Shown: positions 45,495 through 53,683 of the stretch, one piece after another | Position numbering within the stretch: the stretch's first letter is position 1 | How the letters are laid out: each line of letters opens with the position of its first letter | DNA from: Desulfurivibrio dismutans | GTDB lineage: Bacteria; Desulfobacterota; Desulfobulbia; Desulfobulbales; Desulfurivibrionaceae | Assembly (NCBI RefSeq): GCF_029210385.1 | Contig: NZ_JARGDQ010000006.1 | Location: 62,001-126,000, forward strand | DNA: 64,000 nucleotides | Reading direction: 5' to 3' | Notes under the pieces: generated by a model | The model's input: only the letters and a program-made list of their open reading frames with translations | What the model was told of the DNA's origin: nothing | The model's database searches: none | Translations under genes and position numbers: made by a program

Positions 45495-46166
45495 GTGGCT
45501 GACAAAAAAATCTTCCAACCGGGCAACCTCAAGCCCGCCGACGGCGGCAGCCGCACCAACTTTTTCGATGAACTCAACCTGCCGCCTTCGGCCGCAGAGT
45601 TTCTCAATGTCTGGTATCGTCACATCCTGGCGGCCGTTGGCGTGGTGGTGGTGGTAATTCTGACCTGGAGTTTAAGTCAGCAGTTTGTTACCTCCCGGGC
45701 CGAACAGGCCTCGCAGCAACTCAGCGCCGCCATGCAGCTGGCCGACCCCGCCGCCCGGGCCCAGGCTTTGGAGGAGATTGCTTCTTCTTACAGCCGCACC
45801 GGAGCCGGACTATGGGGCCGCATTGAGTTGGCGCACTTGGCCAGGAATGCCGGCGACCTTGAAACGGCGGCCCAGACCTATGAGGAGTCGCTGGGCGCCC
45901 TTGCCCGGCAGGATGCCCGCCGACCCATGGTCAAACTCAGCCTGGCCCAGGTGCTGAGTGAAATGGGCCGCGATGACCAGGCTCTGGAGTACTACCGGGA
46001 ACTGGCTGAAACCAAAGGCTTTGAAGCTTGGGGGCTGCTGGGCAGCGGCGATATTCTGGCCCGCCGGGGAGACACCGAGGCAGCCCGGGAAAAATACCGC
46101 CAGGTAACGGAGCAGACCAACGCCCCGTACCTGGTCCTTGAGCAGGCCGAGCTGCGCCTGCGTTAG
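45495..46166 (+). CDS. Single-span membrane TPR protein (YfgM-like)
   Basis: 223 residues from GTG 45495. A short cytoplasmic head is followed by one membrane helix near residues 44-62 (HILAAVGVVVVVILTWSL) and a TPR-like repeat region (about 70-220) with AARAQALEEIASSYSRTGAG and DQALEYYRELAE. This is the plan of YfgM, a periplasmic helper of the Sec translocon, but here it is linked to panC 6 bp downstream. Upstream, TATACT (45414-45419) may be a -10 element without a good -35. Confidence 0.72.
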   Translation: MADKKIFQPGNLKPADGGSRTNFFDELNLPPSAAEFLNVWYRHILAAVGVVVVVILTWSLSQQFVTSRAEQASQQLSAAMQLADPAARAQALEEIASSYSRTGAGLWGRIELAHLARNAGDLETAAQTYEESLGALARQDARRPMVKLSLAQVLSEMGRDDQALEYYRELAETKGFEAWGLLGSGDILARRGDTEAAREKYRQVTEQTNAPYLVLEQAELRLR

Positions 46167-46171
46167 ACCAC

Positions 46172-47014
46172 ATGGAGATCATTACCCAGTTTGAAGCCAT
46201 GCGCGACTGGGCCCAGCGGCGGCGACGGGAGGGGCGTACCATTGCCCTGGTGCCCACCATGGGCTATTTCCATGAGGGTCATCTCAGCCTGATGCGTCTG
46301 GCCGCCACCCGCACCCCGCATGTGGTGGTCAGTCTCTTTGTTAATCCCACCCAGTTTGCCCCCGGCGAGGACCTGGAAGATTACCCCCGCGACCAGCAGC
46401 GTGATGCCGCCCTGGCCGCCGACTGTGGGGTGGAGGTGTTGTTCTGCCCGGATCCGTCGGCCATGTACCCGCCGGATTTCCGCACCATGGTAACGGTAAC
46501 CGGACTGAGCAGCGAAGTGCTGTGCGGCCGTAGCCGGCCCACCCATTTTACCGGGGTGGCCACGGTGCTGACCAAGCTTTTCAACCTGGTCCAGCCCCAC
46601 CAGGCGGTCTTTGGCGAAAAGGACTTTCAGCAGCTGGCGGTGATCCGGGCTCTGGTGCGGGATCTGAACTGGGATCTGGAGGTTGTCGGCCATCCCATCG
46701 TCCGGGAGGCCGACGGCCTGGCCATGAGTTCCCGCAATGTCTATCTTAACCAGGAACAGCGGCAGGCGGCCTTGGCGCTGCCCCGCTCCCTGGCCCTGGC
46801 CCGCAACCAGGTGGCCGGCGGCGAGCACAACCCCGCAGTACTGCGCAGTGAGCTGGCGGCCATGCTGGAAGCGGCCGGGCTCAAATGGGAGTACATTGAA
46901 TTCGTTGACGCCGCCACCCTGGCTCCGGTCAAGCAGGTGGCTTCCGGCACGGTCCTGGCCGTGGCGGCCCGCAGCGGCAAGACCAGACTGATCGACAACT
47001 GCCGGTTTGACTGA
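46172..47014 (+). CDS. panC: Pantothenate synthetase PanC
   Basis: 280 residues. It joins pantoate and beta-alanine with ATP in coenzyme A synthesis. The nucleotide-binding HxGH signature is seen in [16 protein letters not shown] (residues 26-41). [18 protein letters not shown] and the KMSKS-like AMSSRNVYL follow. It is followed by panD, which supplies beta-alanine, so the two enzymes work together. Confidence 0.97.
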   Translation: MEIITQFEAMRDWAQRRRREGRTIALVPTMGYFHEGHLSLMRLAATRTPHVVVSLFVNPTQFAPGEDLEDYPRDQQRDAALAADCGVEVLFCPDPSAMYPPDFRTMVTVTGLSSEVLCGRSRPTHFTGVATVLTKLFNLVQPHQAVFGEKDFQQLAVIRALVRDLNWDLEVVGHPIVREADGLAMSSRNVYLNQEQRQAALALPRSLALARNQVAGGEHNPAVLRSELAAMLEAAGLKWEYIEFVDAATLAPVKQVASGTVLAVAARSGKTRLIDNCRFD

Positions 47015-47066
47015 CGAAAATCATTCATCACCTGGCAATCTCCCTCAACCCAAGAGCCAAGTCATT

Positions 47067-47450
47067 ATGTTACGTTACATGCTGAAGTCCAAAATTCACC
47101 GGGCCACGGTGCTTGACGCCCAACTCCACTACGAAGGCAGCCTGGCGGTGGACGCCGAACTGATGGCGGCGGTGGAGCTGGTGCCCTTTGAACAGGTTCA
47201 TGTTTATAACATCAACAACGGTGAGCGCTTTGAAACCTATGTTATCGAAGCGCCGGCCGGCAGCGGCATGATCGGCCTGCGTGGGGCGGCAGCCCGTAAA
47301 GGAATGGCCGGCGACATGATCATCATCGTCAGCTATGCCATGTATGCCCCTGAAGATCTCGCCCAATACGCCCCCCGAATCGTGGTGCTGGACCCGGCAA
47401 ACCGTATCAAGCGTCGCGGGCCGGCGGACCAGGCCAAGCCGGAAGCTTAA
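47067..47450 (+). CDS. panD: Aspartate 1-decarboxylase PanD
   Basis: 127 residues from ATG 47067, which gives the family length. The frame stays open to TTG 47007 inside panC, but those residues are not conserved. It makes beta-alanine from aspartate. The self-cleavage site Gly24-Ser25 lies in HYEGSLAVD, where Ser25 becomes the pyruvoyl group, matching E. coli numbering exactly. The motif [14 protein letters not shown] follows. It lies in the operon after panC. Confidence 0.97.
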   Translation: MLRYMLKSKIHRATVLDAQLHYEGSLAVDAELMAAVELVPFEQVHVYNINNGERFETYVIEAPAGSGMIGLRGAAARKGMAGDMIIIVSYAMYAPEDLAQYAPRIVVLDPANRIKRRGPADQAKPEA

Positions 47451-47471
47451 AGGGCGCCGGGGCAGCAGATC

Positions 47472-48230
47472 ATGGTCGATTGCCATTCTCCAGCCCCGGC
47501 CCAACCCGGCCGGGAATCATCCGAGCATCCCCCGGGTCGTTTACTGGTAACCGCCGCCACGACCATGGAGCTTGACCCGTTGCGCCGGATTCTGAGCGGG
47601 TCAAACGGTATTGATACTGGCAAAGACCTTGATTTTTTATGCTGCGGGGTGGGGCCCACGGCCGCCGCCGCTTCCCTGGCCGCCTGGCTGGCTTGTCGGC
47701 CCGACCGTTACCGCGGCGTGATCATGATCGGGGTAGCCGGCGCTTACCCATCCGACCGGGCCGGGCAGGGAGCGGATTTGCTGGACATCTGTTTGGCGGA
47801 ACGGGAAATTCTGGCAGATTTCGGGCTGGCGGCGCCCCATGGCGCCGATCCCTTTGAGAATCCGCAAATGGCGGCCGAAAGGGAGTTTGCGCTGATCTCC
47901 CCGCTGTTGCAACTCGCCGACGGCACCCTGCGGCAATGGCGGATTCCCTTTCACTGCGGCGCCTTCGTTACCGTGAACGCCGCCAGCACCACCCTCCAGC
48001 GGGGAATGGCCCTGGCCCGCCGCCATCGGGCCCTGTGCGAAAACATGGAAGGAGCCGCCGCCGCCTTGGTCTGCCAACGTCTGCAGTTGCCCCTGCTGGA
48101 GATACGCTGCATCAGTAACCTGGTTGAAGATCGCGACCTCAGCCGCTGGCGCCTGCCGGCGGCGATTGAGCGCTTCACGGAGATTACGGCCCGGCTGCTG
48201 CCGCCCCTGGTGAACGGTGACCACTCATGA
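47472..48230 (+). CDS. mqnB: Futalosine hydrolase MqnB
   Basis: 252 residues. MqnB releases hypoxanthine from futalosine, a step in the alternative menaquinone pathway. The nucleosidase fold shows CCGVGPTAAAASLAAWL, VIMIGVAGAYP, and the catalytic region VTVNAASTTLQRGMAL and CENMEGAAAALVCQ. About 22 residues precede the usual start, so a later start is possible. It overlaps mqnD by ATGA, which supports the assignment over other nucleosidases. Confidence 0.93.
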   Translation: MVDCHSPAPAQPGRESSEHPPGRLLVTAATTMELDPLRRILSGSNGIDTGKDLDFLCCGVGPTAAAASLAAWLACRPDRYRGVIMIGVAGAYPSDRAGQGADLLDICLAEREILADFGLAAPHGADPFENPQMAAEREFALISPLLQLADGTLRQWRIPFHCGAFVTVNAASTTLQRGMALARRHRALCENMEGAAAALVCQRLQLPLLEIRCISNLVEDRDLSRWRLPAAIERFTEITARLLPPLVNGDHS

Positions 48231-49105
48231 ATCACCATACCCCTCTCTCATTGGGCTTTTCTCCGTGCCCCAACGACACCTATATTTTTCACGCCCTGGT
48301 GCATGGCCTGGTGACCGGTGCGCCGGAGTTTGCGCCGATCTGCCTGGAGGATGTGGAGACCCTTAATCAGTGGGCCTTGCAGAGCCGTCTGGACGTCAGC
48401 AAACTCTCTTTTCATGCTCTGGGACATGTCTTGGAAGACTATGTTCTGTTGCCGGCGGGGGCGGCCCTGGGGCGGGGCTGCGGCCCGCTGCTGGTGGCCC
48501 GGGAACAGCTTGACCCGGCCGAGTTGCCCGGCAAACGTGTGGCCCTTCCCGGGCGCTACACCACCGCCGCCATGCTACTGGGCCTTTTTGCCCCCGCCTG
48601 CCTGCCGGCGGCCGGCAGCGACCTGCCGGCCAACCTCCGCCTGCTGCGCTTTGACCGGATCATGCCGGCCCTGGTGGCCGGCGAAATCGATGCCGGGGTG
48701 ATCATCCATGAAAGCCGTTTCACCTACCGCCAGCGCGGCCTTAAATTGCTGGTCGATCTGGGCGCCTGGTGGGAGGAGATGAGCGGCCTGCCCATCCCCC
48801 TAGGGGGGATTGCCGCCCGGCGCAGCCTGGGCCAAGAGAAACTGACGGCCATTGCTGATGCCATCCGCCACAGCCTGGCCCAGGCCCGCCGTAATCCCGC
48901 CGGGGCCATGGAGTATATTCGCCGTCATGCCGGGGAACTGGACAACGAGGTAATGCGGGCCCACATCGACCTTTACGTCAATGATTTTTCTTACGAACTC
49001 GGTGCGGAAGGGAAGCAGGCGATCACCGAATTTATCCGCCGGGGCCGCCAGGCCGGTATTCTGCCCGCCAGCAATCAACGTTTACTTCTTGACAAGCGGG
49101 GTTGA
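48227..49105 (+). CDS. mqnD: 1,4-dihydroxy-6-naphthoate synthase MqnD
   Basis: 292 residues. MqnD converts cyclic dehypoxanthine futalosine to 1,4-dihydroxy-6-naphthoate in the futalosine route. The N-terminus LGFSPCPNDTYIFHALVHGL is diagnostic, followed by ALPGRYTTAAMLLGLFAP and DAGVIIHESRFTYRQRGLKL of this periplasmic-binding-like fold. With mqnB it shows that the host makes menaquinone, consistent with anaerobic respiration. Confidence 0.96.
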   Translation: MNHHTPLSLGFSPCPNDTYIFHALVHGLVTGAPEFAPICLEDVETLNQWALQSRLDVSKLSFHALGHVLEDYVLLPAGAALGRGCGPLLVAREQLDPAELPGKRVALPGRYTTAAMLLGLFAPACLPAAGSDLPANLRLLRFDRIMPALVAGEIDAGVIIHESRFTYRQRGLKLLVDLGAWWEEMSGLPIPLGGIAARRSLGQEKLTAIADAIRHSLAQARRNPAGAMEYIRRHAGELDNEVMRAHIDLYVNDFSYELGAEGKQAITEFIRRGRQAGILPASNQRLLLDKRG

Positions 49106-49325
49106 GCAACTATATTAGCAGTTTTTGTCGGCGTTGCCAGCTTGGCGCCGCCGGCCCGGCATGCACTGCAGACTGCTGCTAGGAACTGCCTGCTAAACGC
49201 TTTATAATCGACGCTTTTTGGGTTTTTGCGCGTTGGTCATCTTCACGCCCGGGCTTGCCCGAGGTTGTCGCGGGGCGACGGACACGCCAAACAGGCTATA
49301 AATCACCACAAGCAGGAAAAAGCAC
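49106..49325. other. 220-bp gap before ilvB
   Basis: Contains TATAAT at 49203-49208 without a good -35 and a poly-T stretch CGCTTTTTGGGTTTTTGCG. A minus-strand open frame crosses it (49202-49414) but runs into ilvB. I see no leader peptide rich in Ile, Val or Leu and no T-box, so regulation of ilvB is not visible here. Confidence 0.3.
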
Positions 49326-51026
49326 ATGAAAATGAAAGGATCCCAGGCCTTTGTCAAGTGCCTGGAAGAACAAGGGGTTGAGGTTATCTTCGGCTTTCCC
49401 GGCGGGGCGGTCATCGATCTTTATGATGAACTGCTCAACGCCGACAAGCTTACCCATGTCCTGGTCCGCCACGAGCAGGCCGCGGTCCATGCCGCTGACG
49501 CCTACGGCCGGGTCAAGGGCGAGGTCGGGGTGGCCCTGGTGACCTCCGGTCCCGGCGCCACCAATACCGTCACCGGTATTGCTTCGGCTTACTGCGACTC
49601 CATCCCCATGGTGGTTTTCACCGGCCAAGTGCCCACCATGCTGATCGGCAACGACGCCTTCCAGGAAGTGGACATCGTCGGCATTACCCGGCCGGTGACC
49701 AAGCACAACTACCTGGTCAAAAAACCCGAAGACCTGATTCCCACCATCCGCGAGGCCTTTCACCTGGCCCGCAGCGGCCGGCCCGGTCCGGTGCTGGTGG
49801 ACCTGCCCAAGGACGTAATCGGGGCCATGGTCAGTTACACCGAGCCCAAGCCCATCAAGATGCGGACCTACAAGCCCACTTACGAGCCCCATCCCGGCCA
49901 GATTGAAAAGGCCTGCAAGACCATCCTCAAGGCCAGAAAACCGGTCCTTTACGTCGGCGGCGGGGTGATCAACGCCAATGCCTCGCAGGCGGTTACCGAA
50001 CTGGCCAAGAAACTGGATATTCCGGTGACCATGACCCTCATGGGCCTGGGCGGCTTTCCCGGCACCGACCAGCTTTCCATGGGGATGCTGGGGATGCATG
50101 GCACTTATTACGCCAACATGGCGGTGGCCAACTGCGACCTGCTGATCGCCGTGGGTGCCCGTTTTGACGACCGGGTCACCGGCCGCATCGATGCCTTTGC
50201 TCCCAACGCCAAAGTTATTCATGTCGATATCGACCCCAGTTCCATCAGTAAAAACGTCCGGGTGGATATTCCCATCGTCGCCGACTGCCTGCACGCCGTC
50301 ACCGCCATGAATACCTGGTTCGACGGCAGCAAGGAATTTACCAAAAAGGCGGCCAAGGAGCAGCACAAGGAGTGGCACAAGCAGATCAAGGAATGGAAGA
50401 ACCGCCATCCGCTGGGCTATGTCGAGGAAAGTGATATTATCAAGCCCCAGTTCGTGGTCCAGAAGCTCCATGAACTGACCAAGGGTGATGCCATCATCAC
50501 CACCGAGGTGGGCCAGAACCAGATGTGGGCGGCCCAGTTTTACCATTTCAACAAGCCGCGCCATTTTATGACCTCCGGCGGTCTGGGGGTCATGGGCTAC
50601 GGTTTTCCCGCCGCCATCGGCGCCCAGATGGCCGCTCCCAAACAGACGGTGATCGACATTGCCGGCGACGGTTCCATCCAGATGAACATCCAGGAACTGG
50701 CCACCGCCCGGCAGTACAAATGCCCGGTAAAAATCGCCATCCTCAACAACAATTACCTGGGGATGGTGCGACAGTGGCAGGAGCTGTTTTACGACAAAAA
50801 ATACGCCCACACCACCCTGGATGTGGCGCCGGACTTCGTCAAACTGGCGGAAGCCTACGGTGCCGTGGGACTGCGGGCCACAAAGCCCAGCGAAGTGGAA
50901 CCGGTGATCAAGGAAGCGCTTAAAACCAAGAACACCGTCATCATGGATTTTGTGATTTCCCGTGAGGAAGGGGTTTACCCCATGGTTCCGGCGGGCAAAG
51001 CGACCACCGAAATGTTACTCGTTTAA
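49326..51026 (+). CDS. ilvB: Acetolactate synthase large subunit
   Basis: 566 residues, biosynthetic type. It condenses pyruvate (or pyruvate with 2-oxobutyrate) in Val, Leu and Ile synthesis, using TPP and FAD. Visible are GVEVIFGFPGGAVIDLYDEL, the catalytic Glu in VRHEQAAVHAADAYGR, GPGATNTVTGIASAYCDSIP, and the TPP motif IAGDGSIQMNIQELATA with NNNYLGMVRQWQELFY. The small subunit follows 9 bp downstream. Confidence 0.97.
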   Translation: MKMKGSQAFVKCLEEQGVEVIFGFPGGAVIDLYDELLNADKLTHVLVRHEQAAVHAADAYGRVKGEVGVALVTSGPGATNTVTGIASAYCDSIPMVVFTGQVPTMLIGNDAFQEVDIVGITRPVTKHNYLVKKPEDLIPTIREAFHLARSGRPGPVLVDLPKDVIGAMVSYTEPKPIKMRTYKPTYEPHPGQIEKACKTILKARKPVLYVGGGVINANASQAVTELAKKLDIPVTMTLMGLGGFPGTDQLSMGMLGMHGTYYANMAVANCDLLIAVGARFDDRVTGRIDAFAPNAKVIHVDIDPSSISKNVRVDIPIVADCLHAVTAMNTWFDGSKEFTKKAAKEQHKEWHKQIKEWKNRHPLGYVEESDIIKPQFVVQKLHELTKGDAIITTEVGQNQMWAAQFYHFNKPRHFMTSGGLGVMGYGFPAAIGAQMAAPKQTVIDIAGDGSIQMNIQELATARQYKCPVKIAILNNNYLGMVRQWQELFYDKKYAHTTLDVAPDFVKLAEAYGAVGLRATKPSEVEPVIKEALKTKNTVIMDFVISREEGVYPMVPAGKATTEMLLV

Positions 51027-51035
51027 GGAAACGCC

Positions 51036-51518
51036 ATGAAACATACTATTTCCGTCCTTTTGCAGAACAAGCCGGGGGTGCTTTCCCGGGTAACCGGGCT
51101 TTTCAGTGGCCGGGGCTTTAATATCGACAGCCTTTCCGTGGCCGAGACCCTGGAGAAAGACGTCTCCTGCCTGACCCTGGTAACCCACGGGGATGAGGCG
51201 ATTATTGAGCAGATCACCAAACAGCTGCACAAGCTGATCGATGTCATCAAGGTCACCGACATGGCCGAGCATGATCATGTCGAGCGTGAGATGGCCATTA
51301 TCCGGGTTAAGGCCGAGTCCAACACCCGGGCTGAGGTGCTGCGGGTGATCGACATCTTCCGGGGCAAGGTGGTGGATGTTTCCCCCAAGAGCTACGTGGT
51401 GGAGGTGACCGGTTCCAAAACCAAGGTGCAGGCGATCATTGATATCCTGCGTCCCATCGGCATTCAGGAGATCGTCAGGACCGGGGCCATTGCCATTACC
51501 CGCGGCAAAAAGTTTTAA
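51036..51518 (+). CDS. ilvN: Acetolactate synthase regulatory small subunit
   Basis: 160 residues. The N-terminal ACT domain begins MKHTISVLLQNKPGVLSRVT and continues GLFSGRGFNIDSLSV. The C-terminal half, from about residue 85, is the usual ALS_ss_C domain (KVVDVSPKSYVVEVTGSKTK). It activates IlvB and gives valine feedback in the family. AAGGAAACGCC precedes the ATG at 51036. The gene next downstream is psd. Confidence 0.96.
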   Translation: MKHTISVLLQNKPGVLSRVTGLFSGRGFNIDSLSVAETLEKDVSCLTLVTHGDEAIIEQITKQLHKLIDVIKVTDMAEHDHVEREMAIIRVKAESNTRAEVLRVIDIFRGKVVDVSPKSYVVEVTGSKTKVQAIIDILRPIGIQEIVRTGAIAITRGKKF

Positions 51519-51530
51519 CCGGTTGCAGAG

Positions 51531-52175
51531 ATGATCAAAACTCGTGTTCCCGTAGCCCATGAGGGTTACCCGTTTATTCTGCTGGCCGGTTTCGCCACCT
51601 TGGTGGTGGCGATTCTCGGCCTTTTTATTCCCACCATGGTGCTGCTGGCCATCACCATTTTCGTACTCTATTTTTTCCGCGATCCGGAAAGAATCGCCCC
51701 GGGTGAGGACGATGTGCTGGTCTCCCCGGCCGACGGCAAGGTGATTCTGGTGGAACGGGTCTTTGATGAACGTTTCGTCAAGGAGCACGTATACAAGGTC
51801 AGCATCTTCATGAACGTCTTTAATGTTCATGTCAACCGCAGTCCCTTTCCCGGCCGGGTGGAACGGATCGTCTACACCCCCGGCACCTTCTACTCCGCCG
51901 ACAGTCAGCGCGGGGCGCTGAAAAACGAGTCCTGTGCCGTCATTCTCAATGCCGTCCGCGGGCAGCGCATGGCCATGGTGCAGGTGGCCGGGCTGGTGGC
52001 CCGGCGTATTGTCTGCTGGGCCGAGCCCGGTGACGAGCTCAAGCGGGGTGAGCGTTTCGGCCTGATCCGCTTCGGTTCCCGGGTTGATCTCTACCTGCCG
52101 CTGGCCACCCAACTGGAAGTAGCAGTTGGTCGCAGGGTCAAGGCCGGGGAGACGGTCCTGGGCTACCTTCCCTAA
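51531..52175 (+). CDS. psd: Phosphatidylserine decarboxylase proenzyme (short form)
   Basis: 214 residues, the short prokaryotic or archaetidylserine-type form. Two hydrophobic N-terminal segments (about 16-48) are followed by RDPERIAPGEDDVLVSPADG, IFMNVFNVHVNRSPFPGRVE and the self-cleavage region GLIRFGSRVDLYLP, where the Ser of GS becomes the pyruvoyl group. It makes phosphatidylethanolamine. pssA, often adjacent, is not seen within the window. It is followed by two large palindromes. Confidence 0.93.
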   Translation: MIKTRVPVAHEGYPFILLAGFATLVVAILGLFIPTMVLLAITIFVLYFFRDPERIAPGEDDVLVSPADGKVILVERVFDERFVKEHVYKVSIFMNVFNVHVNRSPFPGRVERIVYTPGTFYSADSQRGALKNESCAVILNAVRGQRMAMVQVAGLVARRIVCWAEPGDELKRGERFGLIRFGSRVDLYLPLATQLEVAVGRRVKAGETVLGYLP

Positions 52176-52177
52176 CT

Positions 52178-52285
52178 GAAAACGTCCAGCAGGGCCACAT
52201 CTTGCGGCGATCGGCCCGGCTTGCGTACCTGGGGTACGCGGCGCCGGGCCGCTTGCCACAATCTGTGGCCCTGCTGGACGTTTTC
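52178..52285. repeat. Large palindromic repeat, family A copy 1
   Basis: Outer arms of 22 bp (52178-52199 and 52264-52285) are perfect reverse complements, starting GAAAACGTCCAGC. An inner hairpin is formed by CGGCCCGGCTTGCGTACC and GGTACGCGGCGCCGGGCCG around TGG. It begins 2 bp after the psd stop, between convergent genes, and may end transcription. The CATCTTGCGGCGATCGG core is shared with 52352-52456 (inverted) and 59679-59727. Confidence 0.8.
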
Positions 52286-52351
52286 ACTCTGGTAAACGGA
52301 GTTACCGCCGCCACCACCTTCTTACGGGGGCCAAGGGGTAAGGGGGGGGGT

Positions 52352-52456
52352 AAGCGCTCACGGGGTGCCACAGGTTGCGACAAGCGGGACGGCGATGCGT
52401 GCTCCCGCACGTGAGCCGGTCCGATCGTCGCAAGATGCGGCGCCCCGTGAGCGCTT
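52352..52456. repeat. Large palindromic repeat, family A copy 2 (inverted)
   Basis: Outer arms AAGCGCTCACGGGG (52352-52365) and CCCCGTGAGCGCTT (52443-52456) are perfect. The inside, read on the minus strand, is CGCATCTTGCGACGATCGG followed by CCGGCTCACGTGC, related to copy 1 but with changes that keep pairing. It ends just before the stop of the actin-like gene. A ten-base G run (52342-52350) lies between the two copies. Confidence 0.75.
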
Positions 52457-52461
52457 TAAGG

Positions 52462-53547
52462 TTAAATATCCTCCGAGAGGGCCATTACCATGGCGCCCTT
52501 GGCGGTGGTGTTGAGGGTGTCTTCGGCGATTCTGACCTCCGAAATTTCTATCGGCAGGTTGACATCATTCAGGGCCTTTTCGAAATGTTCCCGGAAGCCG
52601 CCGGCCAGCACGGTGCCGCCGGCCAAAGCGATGGGGATGGGTTTGGCGATTTTGGGAATTTTGTCCGATGAGTGCAACACATCCTGGAGGCTGTGGAGCA
52701 GGCTGTTGATGAGATCGTCGTAGTAGATGTGCAGCCCGGTTTCAACTCGATTTTTGGGGCTTCTGTTGAGATTGAGACCGCTTTCCTTGATGGTTTTGAT
52801 CTTGGTGGCGGGCTCTCCCACCGAAGCGCCGACCATATAGTCAACGTAGTCGCCGCCTTTCTGGATGCTGTAGGTAATGACCGGTACCGACAGATAGGAG
52901 AGGCAGACATTACACATCCCGCCGCCCATGCTGATGCCGATCCCGGTGAAGTTGTCTTCCGCCAGTTCCGACATCACCGTGGCCAGACCCTCGTTGACGG
53001 AAATCGGCCGGAACCCCAGGGAAGAGAGAAACATTTTGATCACCGACTCATGATAGATGGTCGAGTTGGGACTGTCGATGGGCTGGCCGGGGATACTGAA
53101 GCAGATCACCTCGCCTTCGTTCTTGGGCTTGTTGATCAGGGTGTTGATGATGGCCTGCAGAACCGTGATCCCCTCATCTTCCCGGGCGCTCAACAGCCCT
53201 TTTTCCATGGTCCGGCGGGTGTTGGTGCTGAACATGTTGGCGAAATTCTCGGCCGAATAACCAAGAATATAAAACTGGTCGTTCTTTTCAAAAAAGGTGA
53301 CGTCGTTTTCCACCAGAATTTTTTTGGTGAATTTGGAGTAGGGGATGGTGAAAAAGGCGTTGAGTTGCTTGACGGTATGGATGTTCTTGCCCTTGTTTTG
53401 CGCCATGACGATATGACTGGTGCCGATATCAAGGCCCACCGGACCACTGGGGCGCTCGGCCTCTTCGCCGATCTCTTTTTCCCTTGAAATCACGGTTTTG
53501 TGCGATGCCTTAACGGCGGTGTCCACATTGCCCATCTGATTGGTCAT
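52462..53547 (-). CDS. Actin-like ATPase, MreB/MamK-related but divergent
   Basis: 361 residues. The actin ATPase motifs are visible: phosphate 1 GLDIGTSHIVMAQ (residues about 38-50), phosphate 2 GIGISMGGGMCNVCL, and adenosine IALAGGTVLAGGF near 313-325. It is not a standard MreB: the phosphate-2 DxG is SMGGG, and no mreC or mreD is adjacent. The N-terminal extension of about 35 charged residues is also unusual. AAGGAGGAG precedes the ATG at 53547. It could be a filament former for cell shape or intracellular positioning. Confidence 0.78.
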   Translation of the reverse strand: MTNQMGNVDTAVKASHKTVISREKEIGEEAERPSGPVGLDIGTSHIVMAQNKGKNIHTVKQLNAFFTIPYSKFTKKILVENDVTFFEKNDQFYILGYSAENFANMFSTNTRRTMEKGLLSAREDEGITVLQAIINTLINKPKNEGEVICFSIPGQPIDSPNSTIYHESVIKMFLSSLGFRPISVNEGLATVMSELAEDNFTGIGISMGGGMCNVCLSYLSVPVITYSIQKGGDYVDYMVGASVGEPATKIKTIKESGLNLNRSPKNRVETGLHIYYDDLINSLLHSLQDVLHSSDKIPKIAKPIPIALAGGTVLAGGFREHFEKALNDVNLPIEISEVRIAEDTLNTTAKGAMVMALSEDI

Positions 53548-53683
53548 GGCTGCTCCTCCTTGCTTACGGTTGCCCGATTGTATTCGAAAAAATCCCTGGC
53601 ATTGTACTTTTGGTGTGGTAAAAGTTCCAGCTTATTTTTTTACTGATCGTCCGTTGGTTATTTTTTCTGAGTTTTTTCTGCCC

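Noticed and set aside
49202-49414. 70-codon minus-strand frame before ilvB ending KPKKRRL
   Set aside because: It starts inside ilvB and has no ribosome site or recognised family. It is more likely a chance frame.
49296-50810. 504-codon open frame on the minus strand opposite ilvB
   Set aside because: It mirrors the codon pattern of a certain gene in GC-rich DNA. Composition is low-complexity (G, H, D rich) and there is no family likeness.
51015-52259. 414-codon minus-strand frame opposite ilvN and psd
   Set aside because: Shadow of two certain genes, and its start lies in the palindromic repeat.
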